Source of the DNA: DATBRV01 sp036560145
GTDB taxonomy: Bacteria > Myxococcota_A > UBA9160 > SMWR01
Assembly: GCA_036560145.1 (NCBI GenBank)
Contig: DATBRV010000049.1
Coordinates: forward strand, 1-64,000
Direction of reading: 5' to 3'
DNA length: 64,000 bases
In this document: positions 1 to 8,630 of the stretch, one piece after another
Numbering within the stretch: the first letter of the stretch is position 1
Layout: the number at the start of each line of letters is the position of its first letter
Translations under genes and position numbers: made by a program
The notes under the pieces: generated by a model
What the model saw: the letters and a program-made list of their open reading frames with translations, nothing else
What the model was told of the DNA's origin: nothing
Database searches by the model: none

Positions 1-1
1 C

Positions 2-319
2 TGCGGCGTCGCCACCACGGAGCCGGTGGAGGTGCCCGGGCGCGGGACGGTCACGACGTTCTGTGTCGTGCGCGTGCCGTCGGAGAACATCCACCTGAAG
101 CTGCCCTTCGTCGCGGCGCACATCCTGCTCGATGGCGCCGACATTCCGTTCTTCGGGCTGGTCGGCGATTGCGAGGCGAGCGAGGTTCGCATGGGCATGC
201 GGGTCGAGGCGGTCTGGGCGCCGCGCGAGACCTGGGGCCCGACACTCGCCAACATCCGCCACTTCCGGCCTACCGGCGAGCCCGACGTCGCGTTCGACAA
301 GTTCAAGGAGCACCTGTGA
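2..319 (+). CDS. OB-fold (DUF35-type) acyl-CoA-associated protein, 3' part only
   Basis: Only the last 105 residues are in the window; the start lies upstream. The visible part reads as the OB-fold half of a DUF35 protein: a G-R-G-x-V turn near residue 14, then beta-rich sequence ending in a typical W-G-P-T-L / F-R-P-T tail. The first visible residue is a Cys followed by Gly, probably the last ligand of the N-terminal rubredoxin-like zinc ribbon that normally precedes the OB fold. Its TGA overlaps the ATG of the next gene (ATGA-type coupling). DUF35 proteins are known partners of thiolase-fold lipid-transfer proteins, for example ChsH2 with Ltp2, where they present the acyl-CoA. The two genes that follow are of that fold, so a complex with one of them is likely (inference). 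Confidence 0.8.
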   Translation, partial: CGVATTEPVEVPGRGTVTTFCVVRVPSENIHLKLPFVAAHILLDGADIPFFGLVGDCEASEVRMGMRVEAVWAPRETWGPTLANIRHFRPTGEPDVAFDKFKEHL

Positions 320-1374
320 TGCGCGAGGTCGCGGTGGTCTCGTTCGCGCAGACGCCCTATGTGCGTCGCGAGCGTCGGCGCAGCGAAGTCGAGATGCTCG
401 TCCCGGTGATCGGCCAGGCGATCGAGCGCTCGGGCATCCCCAAGGCGGAGATTGGCTTCACGTGCTCGGGCAGCTCCGACTACATCGCGGGCCAGGCGTT
501 CGCCTTCGTCGGCGCGGTCGACGCGCTCGGCGCCTGGCCGCCGATCTCGGAATCCCACGTCGAGATGGACGGCGCCTGGGCGCTCTACGAGGCGTGGATC
601 AAGATCCAGTGCGGCCACGCAGACTCGGCGCTGGTGTTCGCCTTCGGGCGCGCGTCGATGGGCACCCTGCCCGAGACGCTCACGATGCAGCTCGATCCCT
701 ATACGCTTCAGCCGCTCGGGGTCGACGCGGTGAGCCTCGCCGCCTTGCAGGCGCGCGCGGCCCTCGACGCGGGGTTGTGTACGGAGCGCGAGATGGCGGA
801 GGTCGCGGTGCGCTCGCGGGGCGATGCGAAGCGCAACGCCTTCGCGCAGCTCAAGGGCGACTACGAAGTCGCGAAGATTCTGGCCGAGCCGCATCTGATC
901 TCGCCGCTGCGCAAGCACGACTGCCCGCCGATCACGGACGGCGCGGCGGCGGTGGTGCTCGCCGCCGGAGACGTGGCGCGCCGCGTCTGCCGCCGCCCGG
1001 CCTGGATCCGCGGCATCGACCATCGCATCGAGCCGCACCAGCCCGGCTTCCGCGATCTCACGGCCTCGCCCTCGACGGCGCTCGCCGCGAAGAAGGCGGG
1101 CGCCGACAAGGCGCCGCTCGACCTCGCCGAGCTGCACGCGCCCTTCACGCATCAGGAGCTGATCCTGCGCCGCGCGCTCGCGCTGCCCGCGAGCGTGCGC
1201 ATCAATCCTTCGGGCGGACCGCTCGCGGCGAATCCGATGATGGCCGCGGGGCTCGCGCGCATCGGCGAAGCCGCGCAGCGCATCCACGAGCGCGACGCCG
1301 GACGCGCGCTCGCGCACGCGACCCAGGGACACTGCCTGCAGCAGAACCTGGTCTGCGTGCTGGAGGGAGAGTGA
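319..1374 (+). CDS. thiolase-fold protein (SCP2/Ltp type), Cys-less
   Basis: A 351-residue protein of the thiolase superfamily (SCP-x/lipid-transfer class). The start is the ATG overlapping the preceding TGA. The N-terminal V-A-V-V-S-F-A-Q-T-P and the C-terminal N-P-S-G-G motif fix the fold. The nucleophile segment, normally A-C-A-S-G, reads H-V-E-M-D-G (about residue 78), so the catalytic Cys is absent. The late G-H-P motif is A-N-P. The E-L-H-A-P-F-T segment keeps a His. A Claisen thiolase without its Cys is unlikely; retro-aldol cleavage as in Ltp2, or a non-catalytic subunit, fits better (inference). It sits in a tight operon with the DUF35 protein and a second thiolase-fold gene (4-nt overlaps on both sides). 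Confidence 0.85.
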   Translation: MREVAVVSFAQTPYVRRERRRSEVEMLVPVIGQAIERSGIPKAEIGFTCSGSSDYIAGQAFAFVGAVDALGAWPPISESHVEMDGAWALYEAWIKIQCGHADSALVFAFGRASMGTLPETLTMQLDPYTLQPLGVDAVSLAALQARAALDAGLCTEREMAEVAVRSRGDAKRNAFAQLKGDYEVAKILAEPHLISPLRKHDCPPITDGAAAVVLAAGDVARRVCRRPAWIRGIDHRIEPHQPGFRDLTASPSTALAAKKAGADKAPLDLAELHAPFTHQELILRRALALPASVRINPSGGPLAANPMMAAGLARIGEAAQRIHERDAGRALAHATQGHCLQQNLVCVLEGE

Positions 1375-2531
1375 TGGCCGAGAACTGTGCGGTGATCGGC
1401 GTCGGCCAGACGCAGCACGACACCAAGCGCATCGACGTGTCGCAGGTGGGGCTCGTGCGCGAGGCGGCGCTGCGCGCGCTGGAAGACGCGGAGCTCGACT
1501 GGAAGGACATCGACGCGGTCGTGATCGGCAAGGCCCCCGATCTGTTCGAAGGCGTGATGATGCCGGAGCTGTTCCTCGCCGAGGCGCTCGGCGGCGCGGG
1601 CAAGCCGATGCTGCGCGTGCACACGGCCGGCAGCGTCGGCGGCTCGACGGCGATCGTCGCGGCAAGTCTCGTTCAGGCGTGCGTGCACGAGCGCGTGCTC
1701 ACCGTCGCCTACGAGAAGCAGTCCGAGAGCAACGCGATGTGGGCGCTCTCGATCCAGGTGCCGTTCCAACAGGGCGTGGTGGCGGGCGCCGGCGGCTACT
1801 TCGCGCCGCTGATCCGCGCCTACATCCGGCGCGCGAACGCGCCCGAGGACACCGGCATCCGCGTCGCGCTCAAGGACCGCCAGAACGCGCTCAAGAACCC
1901 CTACGCGCACCTCAAGTTCCCGGGCATCACCTTCGAGCAGGTGGCGCAGTCGCCCATGCTGTGGGACCCGATCCGCTACCTCGAGACCTGCCCTTCCTCC
2001 GACGGCGCCTGCGCGATGGTGCTCGGGGACACGAAGGCGGCAAAGCGTGCGCCGCACAAATCCGCGTGGGTGCATGCGACGGCGATGCGGACGGAGCCCA
2101 CACAGTTCGCCGGCCGCGATCAGGTGAACCCGCAGGCGGGCAAGGACTGCGCGAAGGAGCTCTACAAGAAGGCCGGCATCACGCGGCCTCGCCAGGAGAT
2201 CGACTGCGCCGAGATCTACGTGCCCTTCAGCTGGTTCGAGCCGATGTGGATGGAGAACCTCGGCATCGCACCCGAGGGCCAGGGCTGGAAGATGACCTAC
2301 GAGGGCGCTACGGCCCTCGACGGCGACTTCCCGGTCAACATGTCGGGGGGCGTGCTCTCCAGCAACCCGATCGGCGCCTCCGGCATGCTCCGCTTCGCCG
2401 AGGCCGCCAACCAGGTGCGCGGCCTCGCCGGCGAGCACCAGGTGGGCGGCGCCCGCCGCGCCCTCGGCCACGCCTACGGCGGCGGCTCGCAGTACTTCTC
2501 GATGTGGATCGTGGGCGACCAGCCGCTCTAG
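1374..2531 (+). CDS. thiolase-fold protein (SCP2/Ltp type), Cys-less, second copy
   Basis: A 385-residue thiolase-superfamily protein whose ATG overlaps the upstream stop. The N-terminus C-A-V-I-G-V-G-Q-T and the C-terminal S-G-G-V-L-S-S-N-P-I-G-A-S-G are family hallmarks. The nucleophile region reads V-H-T-A-G-S-V-G-G-S, so there is no Cys, and the usual G-H-P is S-N-P. The E-x-H-D-x-F segment reads E-I-Y-V-P-F-S, with Tyr where thiolases have His; Ltp2-type aldolases are reported to use Tyr residues. Together with the first copy and the DUF35 protein this looks like a two-subunit aldolase/hydratase-type module for shortening an acyl-CoA side chain (inference). The alternative is an acyl-transferring SCP2-like protein of unknown substrate. 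Confidence 0.85.
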   Translation: MAENCAVIGVGQTQHDTKRIDVSQVGLVREAALRALEDAELDWKDIDAVVIGKAPDLFEGVMMPELFLAEALGGAGKPMLRVHTAGSVGGSTAIVAASLVQACVHERVLTVAYEKQSESNAMWALSIQVPFQQGVVAGAGGYFAPLIRAYIRRANAPEDTGIRVALKDRQNALKNPYAHLKFPGITFEQVAQSPMLWDPIRYLETCPSSDGACAMVLGDTKAAKRAPHKSAWVHATAMRTEPTQFAGRDQVNPQAGKDCAKELYKKAGITRPRQEIDCAEIYVPFSWFEPMWMENLGIAPEGQGWKMTYEGATALDGDFPVNMSGGVLSSNPIGASGMLRFAEAANQVRGLAGEHQVGGARRALGHAYGGGSQYFSMWIVGDQPL

Positions 2532-2541
2532 CCAGCCTGCG

Positions 2542-2585
2542 TGAACTTCGCTCGCCTTCGGCTCGCTGCGCGCGCTTCGCGCTTG
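2542..2585. repeat. dispersed short GC-rich repeat, copy 1
   Basis: About 44 bp filling the gap between two convergent stop codons. It contains GCTCGCCTTCGGCTCGCTGC, and its reverse complement has the direct repeat GCGAGC-N5-GCGAGC ending in AGTTCA. A closely similar copy lies at 56462-56514 in the opposite orientation, with a partial third copy at 56523-56544. Both locations are directly after a stop codon, as expected of an intergenic repetitive palindromic-type element rather than of coding sequence. Confidence 0.6.
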
Positions 2586-3389
2586 CTATTCCCCGCGGAA
2601 CACCGGCTTGCGTTTCTCGGCGAAGGCGCGCGGGCCCTCCATGGCGTCCTTGGTCGCGAAGATCGGCATCCCGATCTCCATCTCGCGCGCGAGCCCGTCG
2701 ATCTCGGACATGCCCTCCGTCTCGCGCAGCGAGCGCAGGATCGCCTGCACCGCGAGCGGGCCGTTCTCGGCGATCTGCTGGGCGATCTCCTTGGCCTTGG
2801 CGAGCGCCTGGCCCTTCGGCACCACGTGGCCGATCAGCCCGATTTCTTTGGCCTCCTGCGCGGTGACGAAGCGGCCGGTCAGCAGCAGCTCGGCGGCGAT
2901 CGTGTAGGGGATCTGCCGGCGCAGGCGGACCGTCGACCCGCCCAGCGGGAAGAGGCCGCGCCGGACCTCGGCGATCCCGAAGGTCGCCGTCTCGGCGGCC
3001 ACGCGGATGTCCATCGCCTGGAGGATCTCGGTGCCCCCGGCGATCGCCCAGCCTTCGACGGCGGCGATCAACGGCTTGGTCGGCCGGTAGTGGCGGAGCA
3101 GCGCCTTCCAGGCGAGGTCGGCCTCGGTGCTGATGCGGCTGGCCCAGGCCTGCCGCTCGCCGCCTCCCGCCGACATCTCCTTCAGATCCGCGCCCGAGCA
3201 GAAGGTGCCGCCGGCGCCCGTCACGATGCCGACCCGCAGCTCCGGATCCTCCGAGAGCAGCACCCAGGCGTCGTACATGCGCGCCAGCATCTCGGCGCTC
3301 AGCGCGTTGCGCCGCTCGGGGCGGTTGAAGGTCGCGATCAGGATGGGACCCTCGCGTTCGACGATCAGGTGCGGGACGGGCTCGCTCAT
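2586..3389 (-). CDS. enoyl-CoA hydratase/isomerase family protein (crotonase)
   Basis: A 267-residue crotonase, the usual length for the family. The oxyanion-hole motif G-G-x-F-C-S-G-A-D-L lies near residue 58. Both catalytic Glu positions are kept: G-G-T-E-I (Glu144-type) and F-G-I-A-E-V (Glu164-type), so it should hydrate a 2-enoyl-CoA. The ATG at 3389 was chosen over longer upstream extensions because it begins the conserved beta strand P-H-L-I-V-E-R-E-G and because the region beyond it holds an operator-like palindrome (3426-3439). It is divergent from the acyl-CoA ligase and convergent with the thiolase-fold operon. Confidence 0.9.
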   Translation of the reverse strand: MSEPVPHLIVEREGPILIATFNRPERRNALSAEMLARMYDAWVLLSEDPELRVGIVTGAGGTFCSGADLKEMSAGGGERQAWASRISTEADLAWKALLRHYRPTKPLIAAVEGWAIAGGTEILQAMDIRVAAETATFGIAEVRRGLFPLGGSTVRLRRQIPYTIAAELLLTGRFVTAQEAKEIGLIGHVVPKGQALAKAKEIAQQIAENGPLAVQAILRSLRETEGMSEIDGLAREMEIGMPIFATKDAMEGPRAFAEKRKPVFRGE

Positions 3390-3425
3390 GGCGTTCTCCG
3401 ACGAGAGGGTCGTTGCCGACCGGGA

Positions 3426-3439
3426 TGAAACGTGTTCTA
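3426..3439. promoter_or_regulatory. KstR-like 14-bp palindromic operator, site 1
   Basis: TGAAACGTGTTCTA (reverse complement TAGAACACGTTTCA) lies between the divergent crotonase (start 3389) and acyl-CoA ligase (start 3499). It matches 13 of 14 positions with the site in front of the TetR gene (54593-54606) and 13 of 14 with the site at 48780-48793. All three occurrences are in divergent promoter regions of acyl-CoA genes, which supports a real operator. Confidence 0.7.
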
Positions 3440-3498
3440 CTTCGGCGTCGAGACTAGCCGCGCGCCCGCAGCGGCGCATCCGCGGCGAAGGAGCCCTC

Positions 3499-5049
3499 AT
3501 GGCCGACCTCGGATTCTGGAATTTCGCGCGCCGCGACCCGGGCCAGCTCGCCCTCGTGGATCCCGACGGCCGCGAGTGGACGCGCGGCGAGCTGCTGGCC
3601 CGCTGCAACCAGCTGGTGCACGGCCTGCGCGCGCTCGGCCTGAAGAAGGGCGACTGCGTGGCGACGGTGCTGCCCAACGGCGAGCCGATGATCGAGCTGT
3701 ACCTGGCGGTGACGCAGGCCGGATGGTTCCTGACCCCGATCAACCACCACCTGACAGGGCCCGAGATCGCCTACATCGTGAACGACTGCGAGGCCAAGGC
3801 GTTCATCACGCACGAGCGCTTCGCCGCGGCCTGCACGGCCGCTGCGCGCGAGCTCACGCTTCCCATGCAGGCGCGCTTCGCGATCGGAAACGTCCCCGGC
3901 TTCCGTCCCTGGGCCGAGCTCACCGCGGGGCAGCCGACCACGCTGCCCGAGGAGCGCGCCGCCGGGCAGGTGATGAACTACACCTCGGGCACCACCGGCC
4001 GCCCGAAGGGCGTGCGCCGCCCGCTCGCGCCGCTCGACCCCGACACCATGGCGACGCTGATGAGCGGCTTCCTGGGCCTCTTCGGGAGCAAGGCCGAGGA
4101 CGGCAACGTCCACATCTGCGGCTCGCCGCTCTACCACACCGCCGTGCTGGTATTCGCCTCGGCCTCCATGCACCTGGGACACCCGGTGGTGTTGATGGAC
4201 CGCTGGAGCCCCGAGGAGATGCTGCGGCTGATCGAGAAGTACCGGGTCACCACCAGTCACATGGTGCCGACCCAGTTCCACCGCCTGCTCGGACTGCCCG
4301 AGGCCGTCCGCAAGCGCTACGACGTGTCCTCGACGCGCACCATGGTGCACGCCGCGGCGCCCTGCCCTCCCGAGACCAAGCGCAAGATGCTCGATTGGTG
4401 GGGCGACTCGATCTTCGAGTACTACGCCGCCACCGAGGGCGGCGGCACGGTGGTGACGCCGGCCGAGTGGCGGGGGCGCCCCGGCACCGTCGGCCGGGCC
4501 TGGGCGAACTCGGAGATCCGCGTGCTCGACGAGGAGGGCAAGGACGCCCCCACCCGCACGCCGGGCACCGTCTACATAAAACTCGGCGCGGCGGACTTCG
4601 AGTATAAAGGAGACCGGAAGAAGACGGAAGAGAACCGCCGCGCGGGATTCTTCACGGTCGGCGACGTCGGCTATCTCGACGACGAGAAGTACCTCTTCCT
4701 GTGCGACCGCAAGAACGACATGATCATCTCGGGCGGCGTCAACATCTACCCGGCCGAGATCGAGAGCGTGCTGCTCGCGCATCCGAAGGTCGGCGACGCG
4801 GCCGCCTTCGGCATTCCGCACGCGGACTGGGGCGAGGAGGTGAAGGCTGTGATCGAGCCGGCGCCGGGCGTCGAGCCGAGCGACGCGCTGCGCGAGGAGA
4901 TCCTCGCCTTCTGCGCCGACAAGCTCGCCAAGTACAAGACGCCGAAGAGCATCGACTTCATGGCCGAGCTCCCGCGCGATCCGAACGGCAAGCTCTACAA
5001 GCGCAAGCTGCGCGACCCCTACTGGGCCGGTCGCGACCGCGCGATCTGA
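3499..5049 (+). CDS. acyl-CoA synthetase (AMP-forming, FadD-like)
   Basis: A 516-residue ANL-superfamily ligase that activates a carboxylic acid to its CoA thioester via an acyl-adenylate. The phosphate-binding loop T-S-G-T-T-G-R-P-K-G is at about residues 160-169, the Y-Y-A-A-T-E adenine motif near 310, and the hinge D-R-K-N-D-M-I near 403 followed by G-G-V-N-I-Y-P-A-E. The C-terminal G-K-L-Y-K-R supplies the catalytic Lys. The ATG at 3499 follows a GGAG-like element (GAAGGAG) and starts the typical A-x-R-D-P-G-Q-L-A N-terminus. The shared divergent promoter with the crotonase contains operator site 1. Substrate chain type is not readable, but the neighbours point to side-chain or branched acids. 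Confidence 0.9.
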   Translation: MADLGFWNFARRDPGQLALVDPDGREWTRGELLARCNQLVHGLRALGLKKGDCVATVLPNGEPMIELYLAVTQAGWFLTPINHHLTGPEIAYIVNDCEAKAFITHERFAAACTAAARELTLPMQARFAIGNVPGFRPWAELTAGQPTTLPEERAAGQVMNYTSGTTGRPKGVRRPLAPLDPDTMATLMSGFLGLFGSKAEDGNVHICGSPLYHTAVLVFASASMHLGHPVVLMDRWSPEEMLRLIEKYRVTTSHMVPTQFHRLLGLPEAVRKRYDVSSTRTMVHAAAPCPPETKRKMLDWWGDSIFEYYAATEGGGTVVTPAEWRGRPGTVGRAWANSEIRVLDEEGKDAPTRTPGTVYIKLGAADFEYKGDRKKTEENRRAGFFTVGDVGYLDDEKYLFLCDRKNDMIISGGVNIYPAEIESVLLAHPKVGDAAAFGIPHADWGEEVKAVIEPAPGVEPSDALREEILAFCADKLAKYKTPKSIDFMAELPRDPNGKLYKRKLRDPYWAGRDRAI

Positions 5050-5059
5050 CCCCGCGCGC

Positions 5060-6187
5060 GTGAACTTCGCGTTCAGCGAGGAGCAGGAGGCGTTCCGCGC
5101 CCAGCTGCGGCGCTGCTTCGAGGAGCACGCGAGCACGGCGGCCGTCTTCCGCGCGATGGAGAGCCCAACAGGGTTTGACCGGGCGCTCTGGAAAAGGCTT
5201 GCCGGCGAGCTGGGCCTGCCGGGCCTGCACCTGCCCGAGGATTGCGGCGGCCAGGGCTTCGGCTTCCTCGAGCTCGGCATCGCGCTCCAGGAAGCCGGCC
5301 GCGTGCTGTTCCCGTCTCCCCTGTTCTCCACCGTCTGCCTCGCCGCGGGCGCGATCCTGAACGCGGGCACGGAGGCGCAGAAGCGCGCGCTGCTCCCGGG
5401 GATCGCGAGCGGCGACACGCTCGCCACGCTGGCGCTGCTCGAGCCCGGCGGCGACTGGAGCGCCGAGGGCGTGCAGCTCGGGTTCGAGTCCGGCCCCGGC
5501 GGCCATCGCCTGACCGGCTCGAAGCGCTTCGTCACCGACGCCGCCAGCGCGGACCTGATCCTGGTGGCGGCGCGGCGCGCCGGAACCCACGGGCTCGGCG
5601 GAATCGGCCTGTTCGTCGTGCGCGCGCGGGCGCCTGGCCTCGCCGTCACGCCGGTCGAGCCGCTCGACGCCACCCGCAAGCTCGCGCACGTAGAGCTCGC
5701 GGGCGTCGCCGCGGAGCCGCTAGGCGAGCCCGAGGGCGCGGGCGCGGCGCTGGCCCGGACGCTCGATCAGGCGCGCGTGCTGCTCGCCTGCGAGAGCGCC
5801 GGCGCCGCCCAGCACTGCCTCGATTCCGCCGTCGCCTGGGCCAAGCAGCGCGTGCAGTTCGCGCGCCCGATCGGCTCCTTCCAGGCCATCCAGCACAAGT
5901 GCGCCGAGGTGCTGCTCGAGGTGGCGAGCGCGCAGTCGGCCGCGCACTTCGCGAGCTGGGCGGCCGAGCAGGACGAAGGGCTTCCGCTGGCGGCCGCGAT
6001 GGCAAAATCCTTTTGCGACGAGGCCTTCCTGCGCGCCTCGCAGGAGAGCCTCCACATCCACGGCGGTGTCGGCTTCACCTGGGAAGCCGAGCCGCACCTC
6101 TATTTCAAGCGCGCCAAGGCCAGCGAGACCCTGCTCGGCCCGCCCGCCTTCCAGCGCGCGCGGATCGCGCGGGAGCTCGGGTTCTAG
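5060..6187 (+). CDS. acyl-CoA dehydrogenase family protein
   Basis: A 375-residue flavoprotein of the acyl-CoA dehydrogenase fold with a GTG start 10 bases after the ligase stop. The N-terminal F-S-E-E-Q-E-A-F and the C-terminal I-H-G-G-V-G-F-T-W-E segment (about residues 333-342) followed by L-Y-F-K-R-A identify the FadE subgroup common in steroid and bulky-acid operons. In that subgroup the partner subunit often supplies the catalytic base. It is probably co-transcribed with the upstream ligase and oxidises the acyl-CoA made there (inference). The downstream gene is convergent with only two bases between stops. Confidence 0.88.
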   Translation: MNFAFSEEQEAFRAQLRRCFEEHASTAAVFRAMESPTGFDRALWKRLAGELGLPGLHLPEDCGGQGFGFLELGIALQEAGRVLFPSPLFSTVCLAAGAILNAGTEAQKRALLPGIASGDTLATLALLEPGGDWSAEGVQLGFESGPGGHRLTGSKRFVTDAASADLILVAARRAGTHGLGGIGLFVVRARAPGLAVTPVEPLDATRKLAHVELAGVAAEPLGEPEGAGAALARTLDQARVLLACESAGAAQHCLDSAVAWAKQRVQFARPIGSFQAIQHKCAEVLLEVASAQSAAHFASWAAEQDEGLPLAAAMAKSFCDEAFLRASQESLHIHGGVGFTWEAEPHLYFKRAKASETLLGPPAFQRARIARELGF

Positions 6188-6189
6188 CG

Positions 6190-7056
6190 CTACTCCACCA
6201 GCGCGACGGCGTGCGCCGAGACCCGGCGGAAGCCGAGCTTCTCGGGCTCGTCGAAGATGCGCGGCTCGTGGCCGGGGATCAGCTTCCCACCGCGCAGGAT
6301 GCGACGGATCTTCTTGTACGACTCGACCGCCTCGCCGGAATCGAGGGCGAGGCCGAGCGGGATGTCCTCGTCGAGGTTCCGGTAGGTGTATACCGCGTCC
6401 GAGCTGTAGCAGTAGCGCCCCTTCTTCGTGTCGAGACAGACCGTCATGGTGCCGGCCGTGTGCCCCGGCGTGAGGTAGACGTCGAGCCCGGGGATCACGC
6501 CCTCGACGTCGCCGTCCGCCAGCAGCATCCGCCCCTGCCAGTTGAGCTGCACGGCGGCCAGCACGTCCTCGGCCGTGAAGGCCTGGCGCGCCGCGCTGTT
6601 GTTCGGCATGGCTCCGGCCGCGAACTCGAGCTCGCGCCGCTGGAGGATGAACTTCGCCTTCGGGAAGCGCGAGGTGCCGCCGGCGTGATCGAAATGCAGG
6701 TGCGAGATCGTCACGTAGTCCACCTCGTCGAGCGCGATGCCCACCTCGGCGAGCAGGGGCGCGTAGTCGACCCAGTCCCGGGCGTGGAAGGGCTCGCCGA
6801 GCTTCTGGTTCACGAAGCCCGAATCGAGCACCACCACCTGGCTGGGACTGCGCGCCGCACACATCGCGAAGGGAAGGTCGAGAGTCGCGTCGTGCGGAGC
6901 GCCCGCCAGCAGCGCCGAGAGCGGCGCCTGCGGGGCCACCGCATAGCGAAGGCACCACAGCTTCTCGAAGCGCTCGCCGGCGCCTGCGAGCGGCGCTCCA
7001 GCGAGCCATCCGATTGCGACCAGCAGGAGCGTGAGCCTCCGGCGCAGCGCGGTCAT
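6190..7056 (-). CDS. exported metallo-beta-lactamase-fold hydrolase (lactonase-like)
   Basis: A 288-residue protein with a Sec signal peptide (hydrophobic residues about 8-26 ending A-G-A-G). The H-x-H-x-D-H zinc motif reads H-L-H-F-D-H-A-G-G near residue 118. Later metal ligands are in P-G-H-T-A-G (about 197) and the final G-H-E-P-R (about 262). This arrangement is that of the N-acyl-homoserine-lactonase-like branch of the fold. It lies 45 bases downstream of a Baeyer-Villiger-type monooxygenase on the same strand. An oxygenase that makes a lactone followed by a lactone hydrolase would be a coherent pair, although the signal peptide places this enzyme outside the cytoplasm (inference). Confidence 0.82.
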   Translation of the reverse strand: MTALRRRLTLLLVAIGWLAGAPLAGAGERFEKLWCLRYAVAPQAPLSALLAGAPHDATLDLPFAMCAARSPSQVVVLDSGFVNQKLGEPFHARDWVDYAPLLAEVGIALDEVDYVTISHLHFDHAGGTSRFPKAKFILQRRELEFAAGAMPNNSAARQAFTAEDVLAAVQLNWQGRMLLADGDVEGVIPGLDVYLTPGHTAGTMTVCLDTKKGRYCYSSDAVYTYRNLDEDIPLGLALDSGEAVESYKKIRRILRGGKLIPGHEPRIFDEPEKLGFRRVSAHAVALVE

Positions 7057-7101
7057 CGAGATCCTCCCAGCCGTATCCTGTCACGGATCCGCGAGGTCCG
7101 C

Positions 7102-8565
7102 TCAGCCTCGGGCGATCTCGTAGTCCTGCGGCCGGAAGCGGCGCGCGCGCAGCGCGTACTCCGCCGCGAAGCCCGGATAGAGCGCGTGGTTGCTGCCATC
7201 GGCGGAGACGTACCAGCTCCGGCAGGTGTGCCAGACCATGTGCGGCATGCGCGCCTGGATGCCCGCGTTGTAGCGATCCTGGACCTCCTGGCGAACGTCG
7301 ACGAAACGCAGCCCCTCGTCCCGGATCTTCTGGGTCGCCCGCAGCACGTGCTCGATCTGGGCCTCCGTGAAGACCAGCACCGAGGTGTGTCCGGGCCCCG
7401 TGTTTGGCCCCATCAGGATGAACCAGTTGGGGAAGCCCGAGACGGTCATGCCCTTGTAGGCGACCGCCCCGCGCTGCCAGGCCTGGTCGAGCGTGCGTCC
7501 GCCGCGGCCGCTGATCGGAAACGGCGCCCGGGCCAGGCCCACCTCGAAGCCGGTGGCGAGCACGATCGCGTCCAGCTCGTGCAGCTTCCCGTCCCGCGTC
7601 TGGATGCCCTCCCGCCGGATCTCCGCGATCGGCTCCGTCACCAGCGCGACGTTCTCCCGCTCGAAGGCCGCCCAATAATCGTCCGAGACCAGGATGCGCT
7701 TGCAGCCGAATTGAAAACCTGGCGTCAGCCGGCGGCGCAGCTCCGGATCACCGACCTGCTTGCGCAGGTGCGAGAGGGACATCCGCTCGCCGAGCGCCGA
7801 GAGGCGCTTCGAATCGAGGAAGATCATCGGCCCCATCAGCTCGCTCAGCCCGTAGAGCGCGAGCCGTTTCGCGCGCAGGGCGAGCGGGTGGCGCGCGTAG
7901 CGATCCCGGACGCGCTCCGGGTAGGGCTTGTCGAGCCTCGGAACCACCCAGCCGGGCGTGCGCTGGAAGACCGAGAGCTCCGCCACCTGCGGCGCGATCG
8001 CCGGCACCACCTGCACGGCGCTCGCGCCGGTGCCGATCACCCCTACGCGCCGGCCGATCAGGTCGTAGGCATGGTTCCAGCGCGCGGTGTGGAACATCTC
8101 CCCGCCAAAGGACTGGATGCCCTTGATGTCGGGATCGGCCGGGTCGACGAGCCCTCCCACGGCGGAGATGACCACGCGCGCCTCGTGCCGTTCGTTGGCG
8201 CCGGTGGTGAGGATCCAGACGGCCCGCGCCTCGTCGAAGCGCGCCTCCACGATCTCCGTGTTCAGGCGCAGCTTCGCGCGCAGGCGCCATTTCTCGACGA
8301 GCCGCAGCAGGTAGGCCTGGATCTCGTCCGACGGGGAGAACTTGCGCGTCCAGCCGGGGTTCGGCTCGAAGGAGAGCGAGTACACGTGCGAGGGCACGTC
8401 GCAGGCCGCGCCCGGGTAGGTATTGTCCCGCCAGGTGCCGCCGATCTCGCCCGCGCGCTCGAAGATCGTGAACGACTCGATGCCGGCCTGCTGGAGACGG
8501 ATCGCCGCCCCGATTCCGGCGAAGCCGGCGCCCAGGATGGCGATCTTCAGCTCCCGCTTGTTCAC
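7102..8565 (-). CDS. flavin-containing (Baeyer-Villiger type) monooxygenase
   Basis: A 487-residue NAD(P)H- and FAD-dependent monooxygenase. The N-terminal Rossmann motif G-A-G-F-A-G-I-G-A (about residues 11-19) binds FAD and a second G-T-G-A-S-A near 179 binds NADPH. Between them is F-G-G-E-M-F-H-T-A-R-W (about 152), a good match to the F-x-G-x-x-x-H-T-x-x-W fingerprint of Baeyer-Villiger monooxygenases. G-G-T-W-R-D-N-T-Y-P-G follows the FAD site as in the cyclohexanone-monooxygenase group. The start is a GTG. It is divergent from a second enzyme of the same family with 65 bases between them, and is followed by the lactonase-like gene. Confidence 0.9.
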   Translation of the reverse strand: MNKRELKIAILGAGFAGIGAAIRLQQAGIESFTIFERAGEIGGTWRDNTYPGAACDVPSHVYSLSFEPNPGWTRKFSPSDEIQAYLLRLVEKWRLRAKLRLNTEIVEARFDEARAVWILTTGANERHEARVVISAVGGLVDPADPDIKGIQSFGGEMFHTARWNHAYDLIGRRVGVIGTGASAVQVVPAIAPQVAELSVFQRTPGWVVPRLDKPYPERVRDRYARHPLALRAKRLALYGLSELMGPMIFLDSKRLSALGERMSLSHLRKQVGDPELRRRLTPGFQFGCKRILVSDDYWAAFERENVALVTEPIAEIRREGIQTRDGKLHELDAIVLATGFEVGLARAPFPISGRGGRTLDQAWQRGAVAYKGMTVSGFPNWFILMGPNTGPGHTSVLVFTEAQIEHVLRATQKIRDEGLRFVDVRQEVQDRYNAGIQARMPHMVWHTCRSWYVSADGSNHALYPGFAAEYALRARRFRPQDYEIARG

Positions 8566-8630
8566 GGCGCAAATTTCCGGTTCTCTTCCCTTTCCGTCAA
8601 GCGTGGGCCTGGCGGGCCCGAGGTGCGTCG

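Noticed and set aside
1152..2471. A 439-codon open frame on the minus strand opposite the second thiolase-fold gene
   Set aside because: It is composed of Arg/His/Leu-rich low-information sequence typical of antisense frames in GC-rich DNA, has no ribosome site, and the plus strand carries clear protein motifs.
8566..8630. A copy of the AACACGTT operator between the two monooxygenase genes
   Set aside because: No half-site closer than chance is present in the 65-base gap, so this block is not included in the proposed regulon.
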